Source: an uncultured Pelagibacteraceae bacterium (GTDB lineage Bacteria; Pseudomonadota; Alphaproteobacteria; Pelagibacterales; Pelagibacteraceae). From it: a DNA stretch of 64,000 nt. The DNA lies in assembly GCA_902578525.1 (NCBI GenBank), contig CACHDJ010000001.1, positions 62,001 to 126,000 on the forward strand. The letters run 5' to 3'. Under the pieces are notes generated by a model. The model had not been told where the DNA came from. It was given only the letters and a program-made list of their open reading frames with translations, and searched no databases. The translations under genes were made by a program, and so were the position numbers. This document shows, piece by piece, positions 18,909 through 28,578 of this stretch (position 1 is the first letter of the stretch; every line of letters starts with the position of its first letter).

Positions 18909-20167
18909 TCTTTAATGACCTTATATCCAATATCTTTTCTATAAAACCCATCATCCCAATTGATTTCCCTAAGAAGTTTTAATGTGCTTTCTCTAGCAGA
19001 TTTAAAATTATTTGACCTAGTTACAACATTTAAAACTCTTCCACCATTCGAAACAATTGTGTTATTACTAATTTTTGTACCAGCATGAAAAATAAACTGA
19101 TTTTTTTCTAAATTTAATTTTTCTAGATTAATTTTAAGATTATTTTTATAAGTATCTGGATAACCTTTTGAACATAATACGATACAAATTGATTTATCAT
19201 CATGCCATTCAATAGTTAAATCATGTAATTTCTGGTCTATACATTTTTTAATTATTAAAGAAAAATCAGTTTTTAACTTTGGAAGCAAAGTCTGGCACTC
19301 TGGATCTCCCATCCTTACATTATACTCAATTAAAAAAGGCTCATCATTAACAATCATTAGTCCTGCATATAAAAAACCTTTATATACACTATTAAGTTCC
19401 TTTAAGCCTTTGAGGGTTGGTTCAATTATTTTATTAATTATTTTTGTATTTAATTTTTCAGAATCTAATCTTGAAGGTGAGTACGCTCCCATTCCTCCTG
19501 TATTTTTCCCCAGGTCTCCTTCAAAGACTCTTTTATGGTCTTGAGCTGTACCAAACATTTTATAACTTTGACCATCTGAGATGATAAAAAAACTCATCTC
19601 TTCCCCCTTTAAAAACTCTTCAATAAGTAAATTTTCAGCTTTACCAAATTTACCTGCAAATATTTCATTAACAGCTATTGATGCTTCTGAGTAATTTTCA
19701 GAAATATAAACACCTTTACCAGCTGCCAAACCATCAGCCTTAATTACAATTGGAAAATTACAATTTTTGAGAAAAGATAATGCTTTTACTTTGTTTGAGA
19801 AAATTCCAAATTTAGCCGTTGGTATATTATATTTGTCACAAAGTTTTTTTGTAAATATTTTTGATCCTTCTAGTTGTGAGGCTATTTTATTTGGTCCAAA
19901 GACTTTAATATCAAATCTTTCTAAATAATCTACAATTCCATCTACTAATGGCTTTTCTGGACCAACAATTATAAAGTCTATTCTATTTTCTTTAATGAAA
20001 TTTTTTAGTTTTTCAAAGTCATTTAAATTTATATCAATATTTTTTGCAATCGAACTTGTCCCTGCATTACCTGGAAAACAATAAATTTGTTTTATTTTAT
20101 TTGAATTTTTTAATGAAAAGCATAATGCGTGCTCACGTCCACCACTTCCTATTACACCAACTTTCAT
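18905..20167 (-). CDS. purD: Phosphoribosylamine-glycine ligase
   Basis: A 420-residue ATP-grasp enzyme, second step of purine synthesis (phosphoribosylamine + glycine + ATP to GAR). Motifs visible are MKVGVIGSGGREHAL at the start, IVGPEKPLVDGIVD, the ATP-grasp segment PIVIKADGLAAGKGVYI, DHKRVFEGDLGKNTGGMGAYSP, and the metal-site EYNVRMGDPECQTLLP. It overlaps rsmD by 4 nt. Its start codon is only 3 nt from the start of the divergent DUF2093 gene, so its promoter must lie within that gene. Confidence 0.98.
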   Translation of the reverse strand: MKVGVIGSGGREHALCFSLKNSNKIKQIYCFPGNAGTSSIAKNIDINLNDFEKLKNFIKENRIDFIIVGPEKPLVDGIVDYLERFDIKVFGPNKIASQLEGSKIFTKKLCDKYNIPTAKFGIFSNKVKALSFLKNCNFPIVIKADGLAAGKGVYISENYSEASIAVNEIFAGKFGKAENLLIEEFLKGEEMSFFIISDGQSYKMFGTAQDHKRVFEGDLGKNTGGMGAYSPSRLDSEKLNTKIINKIIEPTLKGLKELNSVYKGFLYAGLMIVNDEPFLIEYNVRMGDPECQTLLPKLKTDFSLIIKKCIDQKLHDLTIEWHDDKSICIVLCSKGYPDTYKNNLKINLEKLNLEKNQFIFHAGTKISNNTIVSNGGRVLNVVTRSNNFKSARESTLKLLREINWDDGFYRKDIGYKVIKE

Positions 20168-20170
20168 ATA

Positions 20171-20377
20171 ATGATATATAAACCAAAAATGTTTAAAAAA
20201 TTAGCAAAAATAAAATATTTACCTAATAATTTTGAAGTTATTCAAGATGGTGATCATGTGATTTGTGCAATTTCAGGAAAGAAAATTCCTTTGGAAAGTT
20301 TAACCTATTGGAATGTTGAAGAGCAAGAGGCTTACTTTTCATATAAAGAAGCTTGTATTAAAAGAGAAAGAAATTGA
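20171..20377 (+). CDS. DUF2093 protein
   Basis: A 68-residue protein. The core (KYLPNNFEVIQDGDHVICAI, then SGKKIPLESLTYWNVEEQEA) matches the small alphaproteobacterial DUF2093 family, with one Cys before the SGK.IPL turn and one near the end. Its function is unknown. ATG 20171 (MIYKPKMFKK) is preferred; a longer frame from 20129 would run back into purD and has no family match. In relatives it often lies near xseA and purD; here purD is its neighbour but xseA is absent. Confidence 0.85.
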   Translation: MIYKPKMFKKLAKIKYLPNNFEVIQDGDHVICAISGKKIPLESLTYWNVEEQEAYFSYKEACIKRERN

Positions 20378-20378
20378 T

Positions 20379-21239
20379 TTATTTCCACCTATTATGAGAC
20401 CATATCCATTGATTTGGGTTCCTAATAATCATTTTTTCTAATAATTGATTTAAGTTTAAAGTTATATTTTCGATAGTTTGACTATCATCAAAACTTACAG
20501 GATTCATAATTTCTAAGATAAAATTTTGATTATTTTTTCGTTCAATATAAATTGGAACAATTTTACAATTAAATTTTTTAACAAATTGTGCAGGTATTGT
20601 TGTTGTTAGAGCCTCATTTTGAAATAATAAAGACTTTATACCTTGTGAAACTCTTTGATCAATCATTAAAGCTATAGAAGTACCAGACTTGAAATATTTC
20701 AGAATTTCCTTAGTACCTGAAAATCCTTTTTTAATTTGTTTTCGACAGATATATTTTTTTCTAATATTTTCCATAATAGGATTTAGAAAATTATTATTAA
20801 GCGGTCTATAAATTGTTGCAAGATCAACTCCTGATTTTTCAATATGCATAGCCATTAACTCAAAATTATCAAAATGGCCTGAAATAAATATTACTGGGTC
20901 TTTTGAAAATTTTATTTTTTCCAAAATTTCTTGACCTTTTATTTCTAAAAATTTTTCTGATCCGATTTTTCTAAAATATTTTATAAACACATACTCAGCT
21001 AAAATTTTTCCGTAACTTTTCCACATATTATTAATAATAATTTTCTTAAATTTTTTATCTGAATTTGAAAATGCAAATGAAATATTTTTTTCAATAATTC
21101 TTTTTGATCTGAAAAAGGGACCAAATAATGAAAAAAGTTTGCTAGCAATTATTCTTGATAATTTTAAACCTATAATTTTAAAAATAATTAATAATAAGCT
21201 TATAAATAAAAATTGAAAAAAATACTTTATAAGTTTCAT
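20379..21239 (-). CDS. lpxL: Lipid A biosynthesis acyltransferase (LpxL/HtrB type)
   Basis: A 286-residue inner-membrane acyltransferase that adds a secondary acyl chain to Kdo-lipid IVA. An N-terminal hydrophobic anchor (about residues 5-30) is followed by the HX4(D/E) catalytic motif in FISGHFDNFELMAMH and the ATIYRPLNNNFLNP and SLLFQNEALTTTIPAQF segments typical of the family. The exact acyl specificity cannot be told. It is last in the minus-strand block msbA-waaA-lpxK-lpxL, 1 nt after lpxK. Confidence 0.88.
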   Translation of the reverse strand: MKLIKYFFQFLFISLLLIIFKIIGLKLSRIIASKLFSLFGPFFRSKRIIEKNISFAFSNSDKKFKKIIINNMWKSYGKILAEYVFIKYFRKIGSEKFLEIKGQEILEKIKFSKDPVIFISGHFDNFELMAMHIEKSGVDLATIYRPLNNNFLNPIMENIRKKYICRKQIKKGFSGTKEILKYFKSGTSIALMIDQRVSQGIKSLLFQNEALTTTIPAQFVKKFNCKIVPIYIERKNNQNFILEIMNPVSFDDSQTIENITLNLNQLLEKMIIRNPNQWIWSHNRWK

Positions 21240-21240
21240 A

Positions 21241-22173
21241 TTAATTTTTTAATAATTCAATTAATTTATTTTCATTTTGAACAATTAAATCAATGGCCAA
21301 AAAATTAATTTCCTTTTTAAATTTATCAGGAATTTTCATAAAATCCTTTTCTGTAGTTAAAATTTTTAAGTTTTCATTTTTTGCATTATTTTGAATCTTT
21401 TTAAAATCATTTTCGCTATATTCATAGTGGTCAGGAAAAATTATCTCTCTCACAACATTGAATTTATTTTCTATTAGAATTTCTTTAAAATCTGATGGAT
21501 TACCTATTCCAGAAAATATTAAATATTTTGAATTTAAATCATGTTTTTGAATGTTTAATATCTTATAATAAGTTTTAAAAATTTTAATCTTTGAATTTAT
21601 AGTTTGAATTTGATTTTCAATTTTTTCTAAATCATCGGAATTTCCATTTAAAAAAACTGCATCAAATCTTTTTAAACTTGAAATCTTTTCTCTCATCGGT
21701 CCTGCTGGAAGAAGTTGACCATTTCCTATCCAATTTTTTGATTTAAAACATACTAATTTAATATCATAATCAATTTTTGTTTCCTGTAATCCATCATCAA
21801 ATATCAGAATGTCGTAATTTTTATCTATACCTTGCTGAATCGCATTTTTTCTTGATTTTGAAACAATTAATGATGTTTTTTGCTTTAATAAAAGTTGTTC
21901 ATCTTTTTGATTAGAATAGTTTTTCTTTATAGTTGCAACTTTTTTATCTAGTTTTTTTAAAATTTCATATATCTTAATTGTTAATGGTGTTTTTCCAGTG
22001 CCCCCTAAATAGATATTTCCCACACAAATAGTTTTAATACTTAATGATTTTTCTCTTTTAAGAAAATTAAATAAAAAATTTCTTAGAATAATTGGTAAAG
22101 AAAATGGAGTTAATAGATATGAAATGAAATTTGGTTTTGGTAAGTCCCAAAAAGTTGGTTTTTTTAAATTCAT
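21241..22173 (-). CDS. lpxK: Tetraacyldisaccharide 4'-kinase
   Basis: A 310-residue membrane-associated kinase that phosphorylates the lipid A disaccharide to lipid IVA. The P-loop appears as VGNIYLGGTGKTPLTIKI (about residues 51-68), and the FDDGLQ segment and LPAGPMREK are family hallmarks. It has an N-terminal hydrophobic segment. It overlaps waaA by 4 nt. Confidence 0.96.
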   Translation of the reverse strand: MNLKKPTFWDLPKPNFISYLLTPFSLPIILRNFLFNFLKREKSLSIKTICVGNIYLGGTGKTPLTIKIYEILKKLDKKVATIKKNYSNQKDEQLLLKQKTSLIVSKSRKNAIQQGIDKNYDILIFDDGLQETKIDYDIKLVCFKSKNWIGNGQLLPAGPMREKISSLKRFDAVFLNGNSDDLEKIENQIQTINSKIKIFKTYYKILNIQKHDLNSKYLIFSGIGNPSDFKEILIENKFNVVREIIFPDHYEYSENDFKKIQNNAKNENLKILTTEKDFMKIPDKFKKEINFLAIDLIVQNENKLIELLKN

Positions 22174-23420
22174 ATTTTATTTAAAATTAAATCTATTTCA
22201 TGAATAGTTTTTTTTAAAATTTTTTGACCAATTGAATTTATTTTAGATTTTATATTTTTTTGCGATTTTTTAGAAGCTAAGAGTTTATTCAAAATATTCA
22301 TAGTCTGATTTAAATTAGATATTTTCTTTGAAATTTTTTTTTTAGATAGAAATTTATAAATTTCCTCAAAATTAGAAACATATGGACCATGTAAAATATT
22401 ACAGTTATATCTTACGGCCTCCAATGGATTCTGTCCCCCATGATTAACAAGAGATCCGCCTAAGAATACATTTTTAATCAGAGAGTAGAATGATTTGGTT
22501 TTTCCAAAAGAATTTACTAAATAAATGTCTGTGTCTTGTTTAATCTTAGTTTTTGGTTCATGCATATGTATTTTTAAATTTAAATTTGATAACTCATCTC
22601 TTATATGTTCCTTTCTATCTATATGTCTAGGGATAATAACAGTTAAAAGATTTTTATATTTTTTTTTTAAATTTTTGTGAACAATACCAAAAAATTTTTC
22701 CTCTGAGTTGTGAGTGCTTGAAGCACACAACGTTGTTCTTTTTGAAATAAATTTTATTGTTTGATTACTAATCTCAATCTTTTCATTCTCTGATTGAGAA
22801 TATTTTAAATTACCAAAATATTTAATATTCTTTGCACCTAGTTTTTTTAAATAATAAACTGTTTTTTTATTTGAGGACAAACAAAGAATAAATTTATTAT
22901 ATATCAATTTTGAAAAGTTTTTAAATTTAATCCATCTATTATAAGATTTTTTAGTAATTCTAGCATTAAGAAGGATTGTTGGAATCTTCTCTTTATCTAA
23001 ATTTATTAACATATTAGGCCAAATCTCTGAGTCTATAAATAAAGCTAGAGATGGTTTCCAATAATTAATGAATTTTTTTACAATTAAATTATTGTCTATA
23101 GGAAAAAATTGGTGAGTAATTTTCTTAAGTTTTATTTTTGAAATTATTTTTGCAGAACTTAAAGTATTTGATGTAATTAATATTTGACTAATTTTATTTG
23201 ATTTCTCATACTTTTCTAATAAAGGAATTATACTTTGAAACTCACCTACACTTGCTCCATGAAACCATATTAATTTTCCTTTAGATCTATTTTTTGAAAA
23301 AAAACTTAACTTTTCTTTAAATCTTATTAAATCTTCCTTTTTTTTTAATAGTCTAAATAAAATAATGAGTGGAGATAAAATTAAAATTACATTTATTAAA
23401 ATTCTGTAAATAAAAATCAT
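22170..23420 (-). CDS. waaA: 3-deoxy-D-manno-octulosonic acid (Kdo) transferase
   Basis: A 416-residue GT-B glycosyltransferase (GT30) that adds Kdo from CMP-Kdo to lipid IVA. It has an N-terminal membrane anchor, then WFHGASVGEFQSIIPLLE with the catalytic Glu, the SEIWPNMLINL segment, and a C-terminal nucleotide-sugar region with NHGGQNPLEAVRYN. It overlaps msbA and lpxK by 4 nt each, forming a tight lipid A-Kdo operon. Confidence 0.95.
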   Translation of the reverse strand: MIFIYRILINVILILSPLIILFRLLKKKEDLIRFKEKLSFFSKNRSKGKLIWFHGASVGEFQSIIPLLEKYEKSNKISQILITSNTLSSAKIISKIKLKKITHQFFPIDNNLIVKKFINYWKPSLALFIDSEIWPNMLINLDKEKIPTILLNARITKKSYNRWIKFKNFSKLIYNKFILCLSSNKKTVYYLKKLGAKNIKYFGNLKYSQSENEKIEISNQTIKFISKRTTLCASSTHNSEEKFFGIVHKNLKKKYKNLLTVIIPRHIDRKEHIRDELSNLNLKIHMHEPKTKIKQDTDIYLVNSFGKTKSFYSLIKNVFLGGSLVNHGGQNPLEAVRYNCNILHGPYVSNFEEIYKFLSKKKISKKISNLNQTMNILNKLLASKKSQKNIKSKINSIGQKILKKTIHEIDLILNKI

Positions 23421-25162
23421 TCAGATTTTCTTAATTGCTTATCGTAAAAATTTTTATATGTTTCTGAGGATTTAAGTAATTCATTGTGTTTTCCCCGATC
23501 AATAACTTGACCTTTATCCATGACATAAATTACATCGGAGTTTAATATTGTGGAAAGTCTATGAGCGATAACAATTGTAGTCCTTCCTTTTGTTAAAAAA
23601 CTAATAGCTTTTTGAATTTTATTCTCTGTTTCAGCATCAAGAGATGAAGTTGCTTCATCTAGCAATATAATTGGACTTTTCTTTAGTATTGCCCGAGCTA
23701 TAGATAATCTTTGTTTTTCGCCCCCTGAAAGTCTTACACCATTTTCACCAATCAGTGTATCATATTTATCAGGTAATTTTTCAATAAATTCACTTGCAAA
23801 CGAATACTTTGCTGCCTCTTCTATATCTGTGATTGAGGCGTTTAAATTAGCATAAGCAATATTGTTAAAAATAGTATCATCAAACAAAGTAGTATCTTGG
23901 CTAACTAAGGATATATTTTTTCTAAGAGAATAAATTGATGAATTATAAATTGATTGTTTATCAATTTTAATATCACCTGAGTCTGCATCATAAAATCTTG
24001 GTATAAGATTTAAAATTGTTGATTTTCCTGCTCCACTATGTCCAACTAATGCTGTCATTTTTTGACCAGGAATATTTAAATCAACGGAATTTAAAACTCT
24101 AGGACCATTTTTAATATAATCGAAATTTATTTTTTCAAATTCAATTTTTCCTTGATCTACTATTAATTCTTTTGAGTCTTTTTTGTCTTTAACTTCTGGA
24201 ACATGATCAATTAATGGGAGGACACTCTTTGCACCCTCTAAGCCTTGTTGAATAGCAATATTCAAAGTCGCTAAAGATCTTACAGGCTGGTAAGCTAACA
24301 TCATGGCTGCTAAAAAAGAAAAGAAATTGCTTACCTCAAGCTCATTCTTAGAAATCAAATCTGCTGATATATAAATTAAAAGTGCAATCATAATACCTGT
24401 AAGCAACTCCATTATTGGGGATGGTCTTATAAAAACTTCGTTAATTTTTCGAGAAGTTTTTTTAAGATCTTCAATCATTTCATTTGCTCTTTCATGTTCA
24501 TAATTTTCTCTTTGAAAAATTTTAGCAAGTTTATGATTTTTTAAAATTTCCATAAGATATGCATTAACACGTCCAGCTTTTTTCATTTGTTGATTTGTAA
24601 CTTTACCAATTCTCTTTCCAAGAGATTTTGCAGCAACAGAGGCTATAGGAATCATAATTATTGCAAATAATGATAGTTTCCAATTTTGATAAAACATGAC
24701 AGACAACAGTCCAATTAAGGTAAGGCTGTCCTTAAAAAAATTTAAAATTACCGTACTGACAAGATTAGTAATCATTCCAACATCATTTGATATATTACTA
24801 ATAAAATACCCAGAGTGTTTATTTTCAATTAGTTTAGTATCTGCATTTAAAATTGATGAAAACACATCAAATTGAATGTCTTTAGTAACATCAGCAGCAA
24901 CTCTTATCATTATAACTTTTGCAATATATAAAGACGCAGCTTTAATGGCAAAAGCCAAAACAATTAAAAAAGGTATAACTAATATTAAATTTTTTTTTTG
25001 TTCGATAAATAATTGTTTAATGGCAGGATCCAGTAAATAAGCAACAGCAGAAGTACTTCCTGCTAATAGGACTGTAAAAAAAACTGAAATTATAATCTTT
25101 TTTAAATATTTTTCAGTATAATCTCTGTAAAGCCTTTTTAAAATTTGGATATCATTTGTCAT
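23417..25162 (-). CDS. msbA: Lipid A export ABC transporter MsbA
   Basis: A 581-residue half-transporter with six N-terminal membrane helices (residues about 20-310) and a C-terminal ATPase with Walker A VGHSGAGKSTI, signature LSGGEQKQRLSIARA and Walker B IILLDEATSSLD. It flips lipid A-core across the inner membrane. Export ABC transporters look alike, but position directly before waaA-lpxK-lpxL supports MsbA. It starts 1 nt before the ubiA stop region and overlaps waaA by 4 nt. Confidence 0.9.
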   Translation of the reverse strand: MTNDIQILKRLYRDYTEKYLKKIIISVFFTVLLAGSTSAVAYLLDPAIKQLFIEQKKNLILVIPFLIVLAFAIKAASLYIAKVIMIRVAADVTKDIQFDVFSSILNADTKLIENKHSGYFISNISNDVGMITNLVSTVILNFFKDSLTLIGLLSVMFYQNWKLSLFAIIMIPIASVAAKSLGKRIGKVTNQQMKKAGRVNAYLMEILKNHKLAKIFQRENYEHERANEMIEDLKKTSRKINEVFIRPSPIMELLTGIMIALLIYISADLISKNELEVSNFFSFLAAMMLAYQPVRSLATLNIAIQQGLEGAKSVLPLIDHVPEVKDKKDSKELIVDQGKIEFEKINFDYIKNGPRVLNSVDLNIPGQKMTALVGHSGAGKSTILNLIPRFYDADSGDIKIDKQSIYNSSIYSLRKNISLVSQDTTLFDDTIFNNIAYANLNASITDIEEAAKYSFASEFIEKLPDKYDTLIGENGVRLSGGEKQRLSIARAILKKSPIILLDEATSSLDAETENKIQKAISFLTKGRTTIVIAHRLSTILNSDVIYVMDKGQVIDRGKHNELLKSSETYKNFYDKQLRKSE

Positions 25163-26026
25163 TTACATTTTCCCACCTATAAGACTTATTAAAACCATTA
25201 AACCTAAAAGGTTATTAGATTTAAAAATAGCTAAACATTCAAAACTATTTTTTATGTCGAGTTTTTTAAGTTGAAAATAGATCATTTGTAATATGATTAA
25301 TATGAATGTTAAATAAAAAAAACTATTTAATTCAATAAAAAAACCTGTGATTAAAAGATTTACTAAAAAAATTGAATAGCATAGTGTTAAAAATTTTCTT
25401 GGGTTATTTTTAAATTTAATTGATGTTGATTTTAATCCTATAATTTCATCGTCTTTAATATCCTGATACCCGTAAATTGTGTCATAGCCCAGTGTCCAAA
25501 ATATGGCTCCTAAATAGAAAATGATCGCAACAATATCTATTTGACCTTTTATTGCCGTCCAACCCAGTATTAATCCATAATTAAAAGTAATACCTAAAAA
25601 TAATTGAGGCCAGTATGTAAACCTTTTCATTAGAGGATAGGTAAAAGCTAAAGGCATTGATCCTAATGCTAAGAAAATAGTAAATGAATTAAAATTTAAC
25701 AAAACTGTTAATGCTAAGAAACATAAGATGATTACATAAAAAATACCAATTCTTATTGAAATCTGATTTGATGCTATTGGACGATCTTTAGTTCTAAATA
25801 CTTTTTTATCGAATTCTTTATCAATAATGTCATTTACTATACAACCAGCAGATCTCATTAATACAGAGCCTAAAAAAAATAAAGTTAAGTAAAAAAAATA
25901 ATTATTTAAATCTTTAGAAAAATCATATGCTAGAGTTAATCCCCAAGCACATGGCCAAAATAAAAGCATAAAACCAATAGGTTTTTTTAGTCTGATTAAT
26001 TCAATAAAAAGATTAAATTGGTTCAT
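25163..26026 (-). CDS. ubiA: 4-hydroxybenzoate polyprenyltransferase
   Basis: A 287-residue integral membrane prenyltransferase with eight to nine helices, joining a polyprenyl chain to 4-hydroxybenzoate in ubiquinone synthesis. Both Asp-rich motifs are seen: NDIIDKEFDKKV (about residues 64-75) and YDTIYGYQDIKDDE in the second half. Length matches the family. It is immediately followed by msbA and is divergent from a DUF2721 gene 51 nt away. Confidence 0.95.
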   Translation of the reverse strand: MNQFNLFIELIRLKKPIGFMLLFWPCAWGLTLAYDFSKDLNNYFFYLTLFFLGSVLMRSAGCIVNDIIDKEFDKKVFRTKDRPIASNQISIRIGIFYVIILCFLALTVLLNFNSFTIFLALGSMPLAFTYPLMKRFTYWPQLFLGITFNYGLILGWTAIKGQIDIVAIIFYLGAIFWTLGYDTIYGYQDIKDDEIIGLKSTSIKFKNNPRKFLTLCYSIFLVNLLITGFFIELNSFFYLTFILIILQMIYFQLKKLDIKNSFECLAIFKSNNLLGLMVLISLIGGKM

Positions 26027-26077
26027 AAATTTTACTTGTAAATAACAAACACAACATTGATAATCAATTTGATTCGT

Positions 26078-26482
26078 ATGAATATAGATTACACAGTAAC
26101 AGCTTTAATGTTTCCAGCTATTCCTTTAATAATGGGAGTTTATAGTAATAGATTCCATTCTTTGAGTGCTTTAATTAGAGAATTGCATGATGAACATGTT
26201 TATGAAAAACATGTGCCTCCAGAATGGAAAAAACAGTTCATTAATTTAAGTGGAAGGATAACTTTACTAAGATGGTCAATAATGTTTGGAGCTTTTGGTT
26301 TTTTGTTTAATATGCTTACTGTTTTAGGTCTTTATTTAAATGAGGTTTTTGTAGCAAGATTAATCTTTGGATCTTGCTGTTTATCAATGATGATTTCAAT
26401 AATTTTTTTTATTAGAGAAATTCATGTTTCAACTAACGCTCTAAGACTTCATATGTCTGATATGGATGTTAATGTAGATTAG
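26078..26482 (+). CDS. DUF2721 membrane protein
   Basis: A 134-residue protein with three hydrophobic segments. The first half has the family pattern: FPAIPLIMGVYSNRFHSLSALIRELHDEH, that is, a helix ending in NR, then a conserved Arg-Leu-His. Its function is unknown. ATG 26078 (MNIDYTVTAL) is preferred over a TTG seven codons upstream. The 3' end overlaps the convergent quinone reductase by 4 nt. Confidence 0.75.
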   Translation: MNIDYTVTALMFPAIPLIMGVYSNRFHSLSALIRELHDEHVYEKHVPPEWKKQFINLSGRITLLRWSIMFGAFGFLFNMLTVLGLYLNEVFVARLIFGSCCLSMMISIIFFIREIHVSTNALRLHMSDMDVNVD

Positions 26483-27450
26483 GGTATAATAACTGCTGGA
26501 CCAGTTAAAAGTCTAGCCTCTAAATCTCTATGCGCTTGAGCTGCATCTTTCAGAGAATATTTTTTAGAAATTTTAACAGTAAATTTTTTTGCTAAAATAG
26601 CATTAAAAACTTTTTTTGCTGACTCGACAAGTTCTTCACGTTTAACAGTATAATGAGCGATTGATGGTCGTGTGAAAAATAAACCCTTAGCATTAATATC
26701 TTTTTTAATATCTAGTGTATCTACATAGCCAGAGGCATTTCCAAACGCTACCATCATCCCTCTTATTTTCAATGTTTCGATTGAACCTTTAAATGTTTTA
26801 ATTCCAACACCATCATAGACAACATCAATACCATTTTTTCCAACAATTTTTTCTACCTCTTTAACAAAATCTTTTTCTAAATAATTAATTACATAGTGAC
26901 AACCATTTGTTTTAGCAATCTCTTCTTTTGCTTTTGATCCAACAGTTCCAATAACTTCAGCTCCCAAAGCATTAGCCCATGGACATAAAATTTGGCCTAG
27001 TGCACCTGCTGCTGCATGATACAAAACTTTATCACCTTTTTTTAAAGGATAAGCTCTGTGTAATAAATACTCTGCTGTAATTCCTTTTAAAGTAATACAT
27101 GATGCTACTTCATCTGAGATACCTTCAGGAACCAAAATTAGTTTATCCTCTGGCATAATTTGTTTTTCTGAATAAGCACCAATTGGCATAGATGCATGGG
27201 TTACTCTATCACCAACTTTGAATAATCTCACTTCTGAACCAACTTCTTCAATTAATCCACAGGCCTCAAGACCAATACCACTAGGAAGTGGAATAGGGTA
27301 AAGACCCGTTCTATGATAAACATCTATAAAGTTAAGACCAATAGATTGATTTTTAATTAAAACTTCTTTTGGTCCAGGTTTTGATATTTCCACATCTTTA
27401 ATTTTAAGAACTTCAGGTCCACCAAATTTTTCTATTAGAATTGATTTCAT
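26479..27450 (-). CDS. NADPH:quinone oxidoreductase (zinc-free MDR family)
   Basis: A 323-residue medium-chain reductase of the Qor type. The N-terminal catalytic domain has GLNFIDVYHRTGLYP. The nucleotide-binding segment YHAAAGALGQILCPWANALG is the Ala-rich variant typical of quinone reductases. The cysteine ligands of zinc alcohol dehydrogenases are missing. It probably reduces quinones or enones with NADPH. It lies 3 nt after the pirin gene on the same strand. Confidence 0.9.
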   Translation of the reverse strand: MKSILIEKFGGPEVLKIKDVEISKPGPKEVLIKNQSIGLNFIDVYHRTGLYPIPLPSGIGLEACGLIEEVGSEVRLFKVGDRVTHASMPIGAYSEKQIMPEDKLILVPEGISDEVASCITLKGITAEYLLHRAYPLKKGDKVLYHAAAGALGQILCPWANALGAEVIGTVGSKAKEEIAKTNGCHYVINYLEKDFVKEVEKIVGKNGIDVVYDGVGIKTFKGSIETLKIRGMMVAFGNASGYVDTLDIKKDINAKGLFFTRPSIAHYTVKREELVESAKKVFNAILAKKFTVKISKKYSLKDAAQAHRDLEARLLTGPAVIIP

Positions 27451-27453
27451 TAT

Positions 27454-28287
27454 TTATTTTACAAATGTATCATTATGATAATCTTGAACTGCTTGCAATA
27501 TTTCTGCTTTAGTATTCATTACAAATGGCCCACCACGAGCAATTTCCTCATTAATAGGTTTACCTGAAATTAATAAAAATTTGACATCTGATTTCGCCCT
27601 TACCTTTAATTTTTCACCTTTAGATAATAATATTAGAGTACTATCTTTTACTTTATCATGTTTCTTTTCACCAATTTCTATTTCTCCATTAATTAAATAA
27701 ACAAATGAATTGTGAGTAGAAGGTAATTTAAAATTAAATTCTTTATTTTTATTAAGTTCTACATCAAAATAAACTGGTTCAACATTATGTCCTTTAACAG
27801 GACCTTCTGCTTTTTCAAATATACCAGCTATAACTTTTACTATTTTGTCATTATCTTTATGGATACTCATTTTATCAGCATCAATATAAATATATTCTGG
27901 TTTACTCATTTTCAATTTAGCAGGCATATTGATCCATAATTGGAAACCATGAAGTTTTCCTTCTTTCATTGCAGGCATTTCAGAATGAATAATACCACTA
28001 CCAGTTTTCATCCACTGAACATCTCCAGCAGTCATTCTACCTTCGCCACCAGTGCTATCTTTATGCTCAAAATTCCCTGCCAACATATAAGTTACTGTTT
28101 CAATTCCTCTATGAGGGTGGGGTGGAAAACCAGCAATATAGTCTTCACTGTTTTCTGATCCAAATTCGTCTAACATTAAAAAGGGATCAAAGTAATTAGG
28201 CTCAACACCTATACTTCTTTTTAATTTTACACCTGCTCCATCCGAAGCCGGAGTAGGTTCTATAATTTTGCTGATTTCAATTTTCAT
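27454..28287 (-). CDS. Pirin family protein
   Basis: A 277-residue bicupin. The metal-binding N-terminal cupin has FPPHPHRGIETVTYMLAG and MKTGSGIIHSEMP with the conserved His and Glu ligands, and the second cupin follows (about residues 175-277). Some bacterial pirins have quercetinase activity, others bind regulators; no specific role can be assigned. It is probably co-transcribed with the following quinone reductase gene. Confidence 0.93.
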   Translation of the reverse strand: MKIEISKIIEPTPASDGAGVKLKRSIGVEPNYFDPFLMLDEFGSENSEDYIAGFPPHPHRGIETVTYMLAGNFEHKDSTGGEGRMTAGDVQWMKTGSGIIHSEMPAMKEGKLHGFQLWINMPAKLKMSKPEYIYIDADKMSIHKDNDKIVKVIAGIFEKAEGPVKGHNVEPVYFDVELNKNKEFNFKLPSTHNSFVYLINGEIEIGEKKHDKVKDSTLILLSKGEKLKVRAKSDVKFLLISGKPINEEIARGGPFVMNTKAEILQAVQDYHNDTFVK

Positions 28288-28326
28288 AGCGTTAAAATAA
28301 TTATTAAAATTTTATATTCAATATTA

Positions 28327-28515
28327 TTAATCACATCTGTTACATCGGATAGTAGCAAACATGTCATCCCACTCAGACTCTTTTTCTTCCGCATAATCTA
28401 AAAGACATCTCAAAGCTTTTGATTGATCTGGAAGGTCGTATTTTTCAACTATTTGTTCTAACATCTTTTCAGAGTTAGAATAAATTTTGAAAGATATATC
28501 TTTTTTTTCACTCAT
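28327..28515 (-). CDS. 62-residue protein with a C-terminal CxxC, unknown function
   Basis: The 62-residue protein begins MSEKKDISFKIYSNSEKMLE and contains DLPDQSKALRCLLDYAEEK. It ends in MFATIRCNRCD, a CxxC pair that could bind metal or act in redox. The middle resembles small proteins of the ribbon-helix-helix type (strand, helix, turn, helix), but this is a weak impression. ATG 28515 is chosen because AAAAAGGA stands 5 nt upstream; an in-frame TTG further upstream would add a Lys-rich tail. It sits between the pirin and HAD genes on one strand. Confidence 0.65.
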   Translation of the reverse strand: MSEKKDISFKIYSNSEKMLEQIVEKYDLPDQSKALRCLLDYAEEKESEWDDMFATIRCNRCD

Positions 28516-28578
28516 ATGATTCCTTTTTAATTTAAAATATCTTTTTTTCTTATTTTTGACATCAGCCAAATGAACGCT

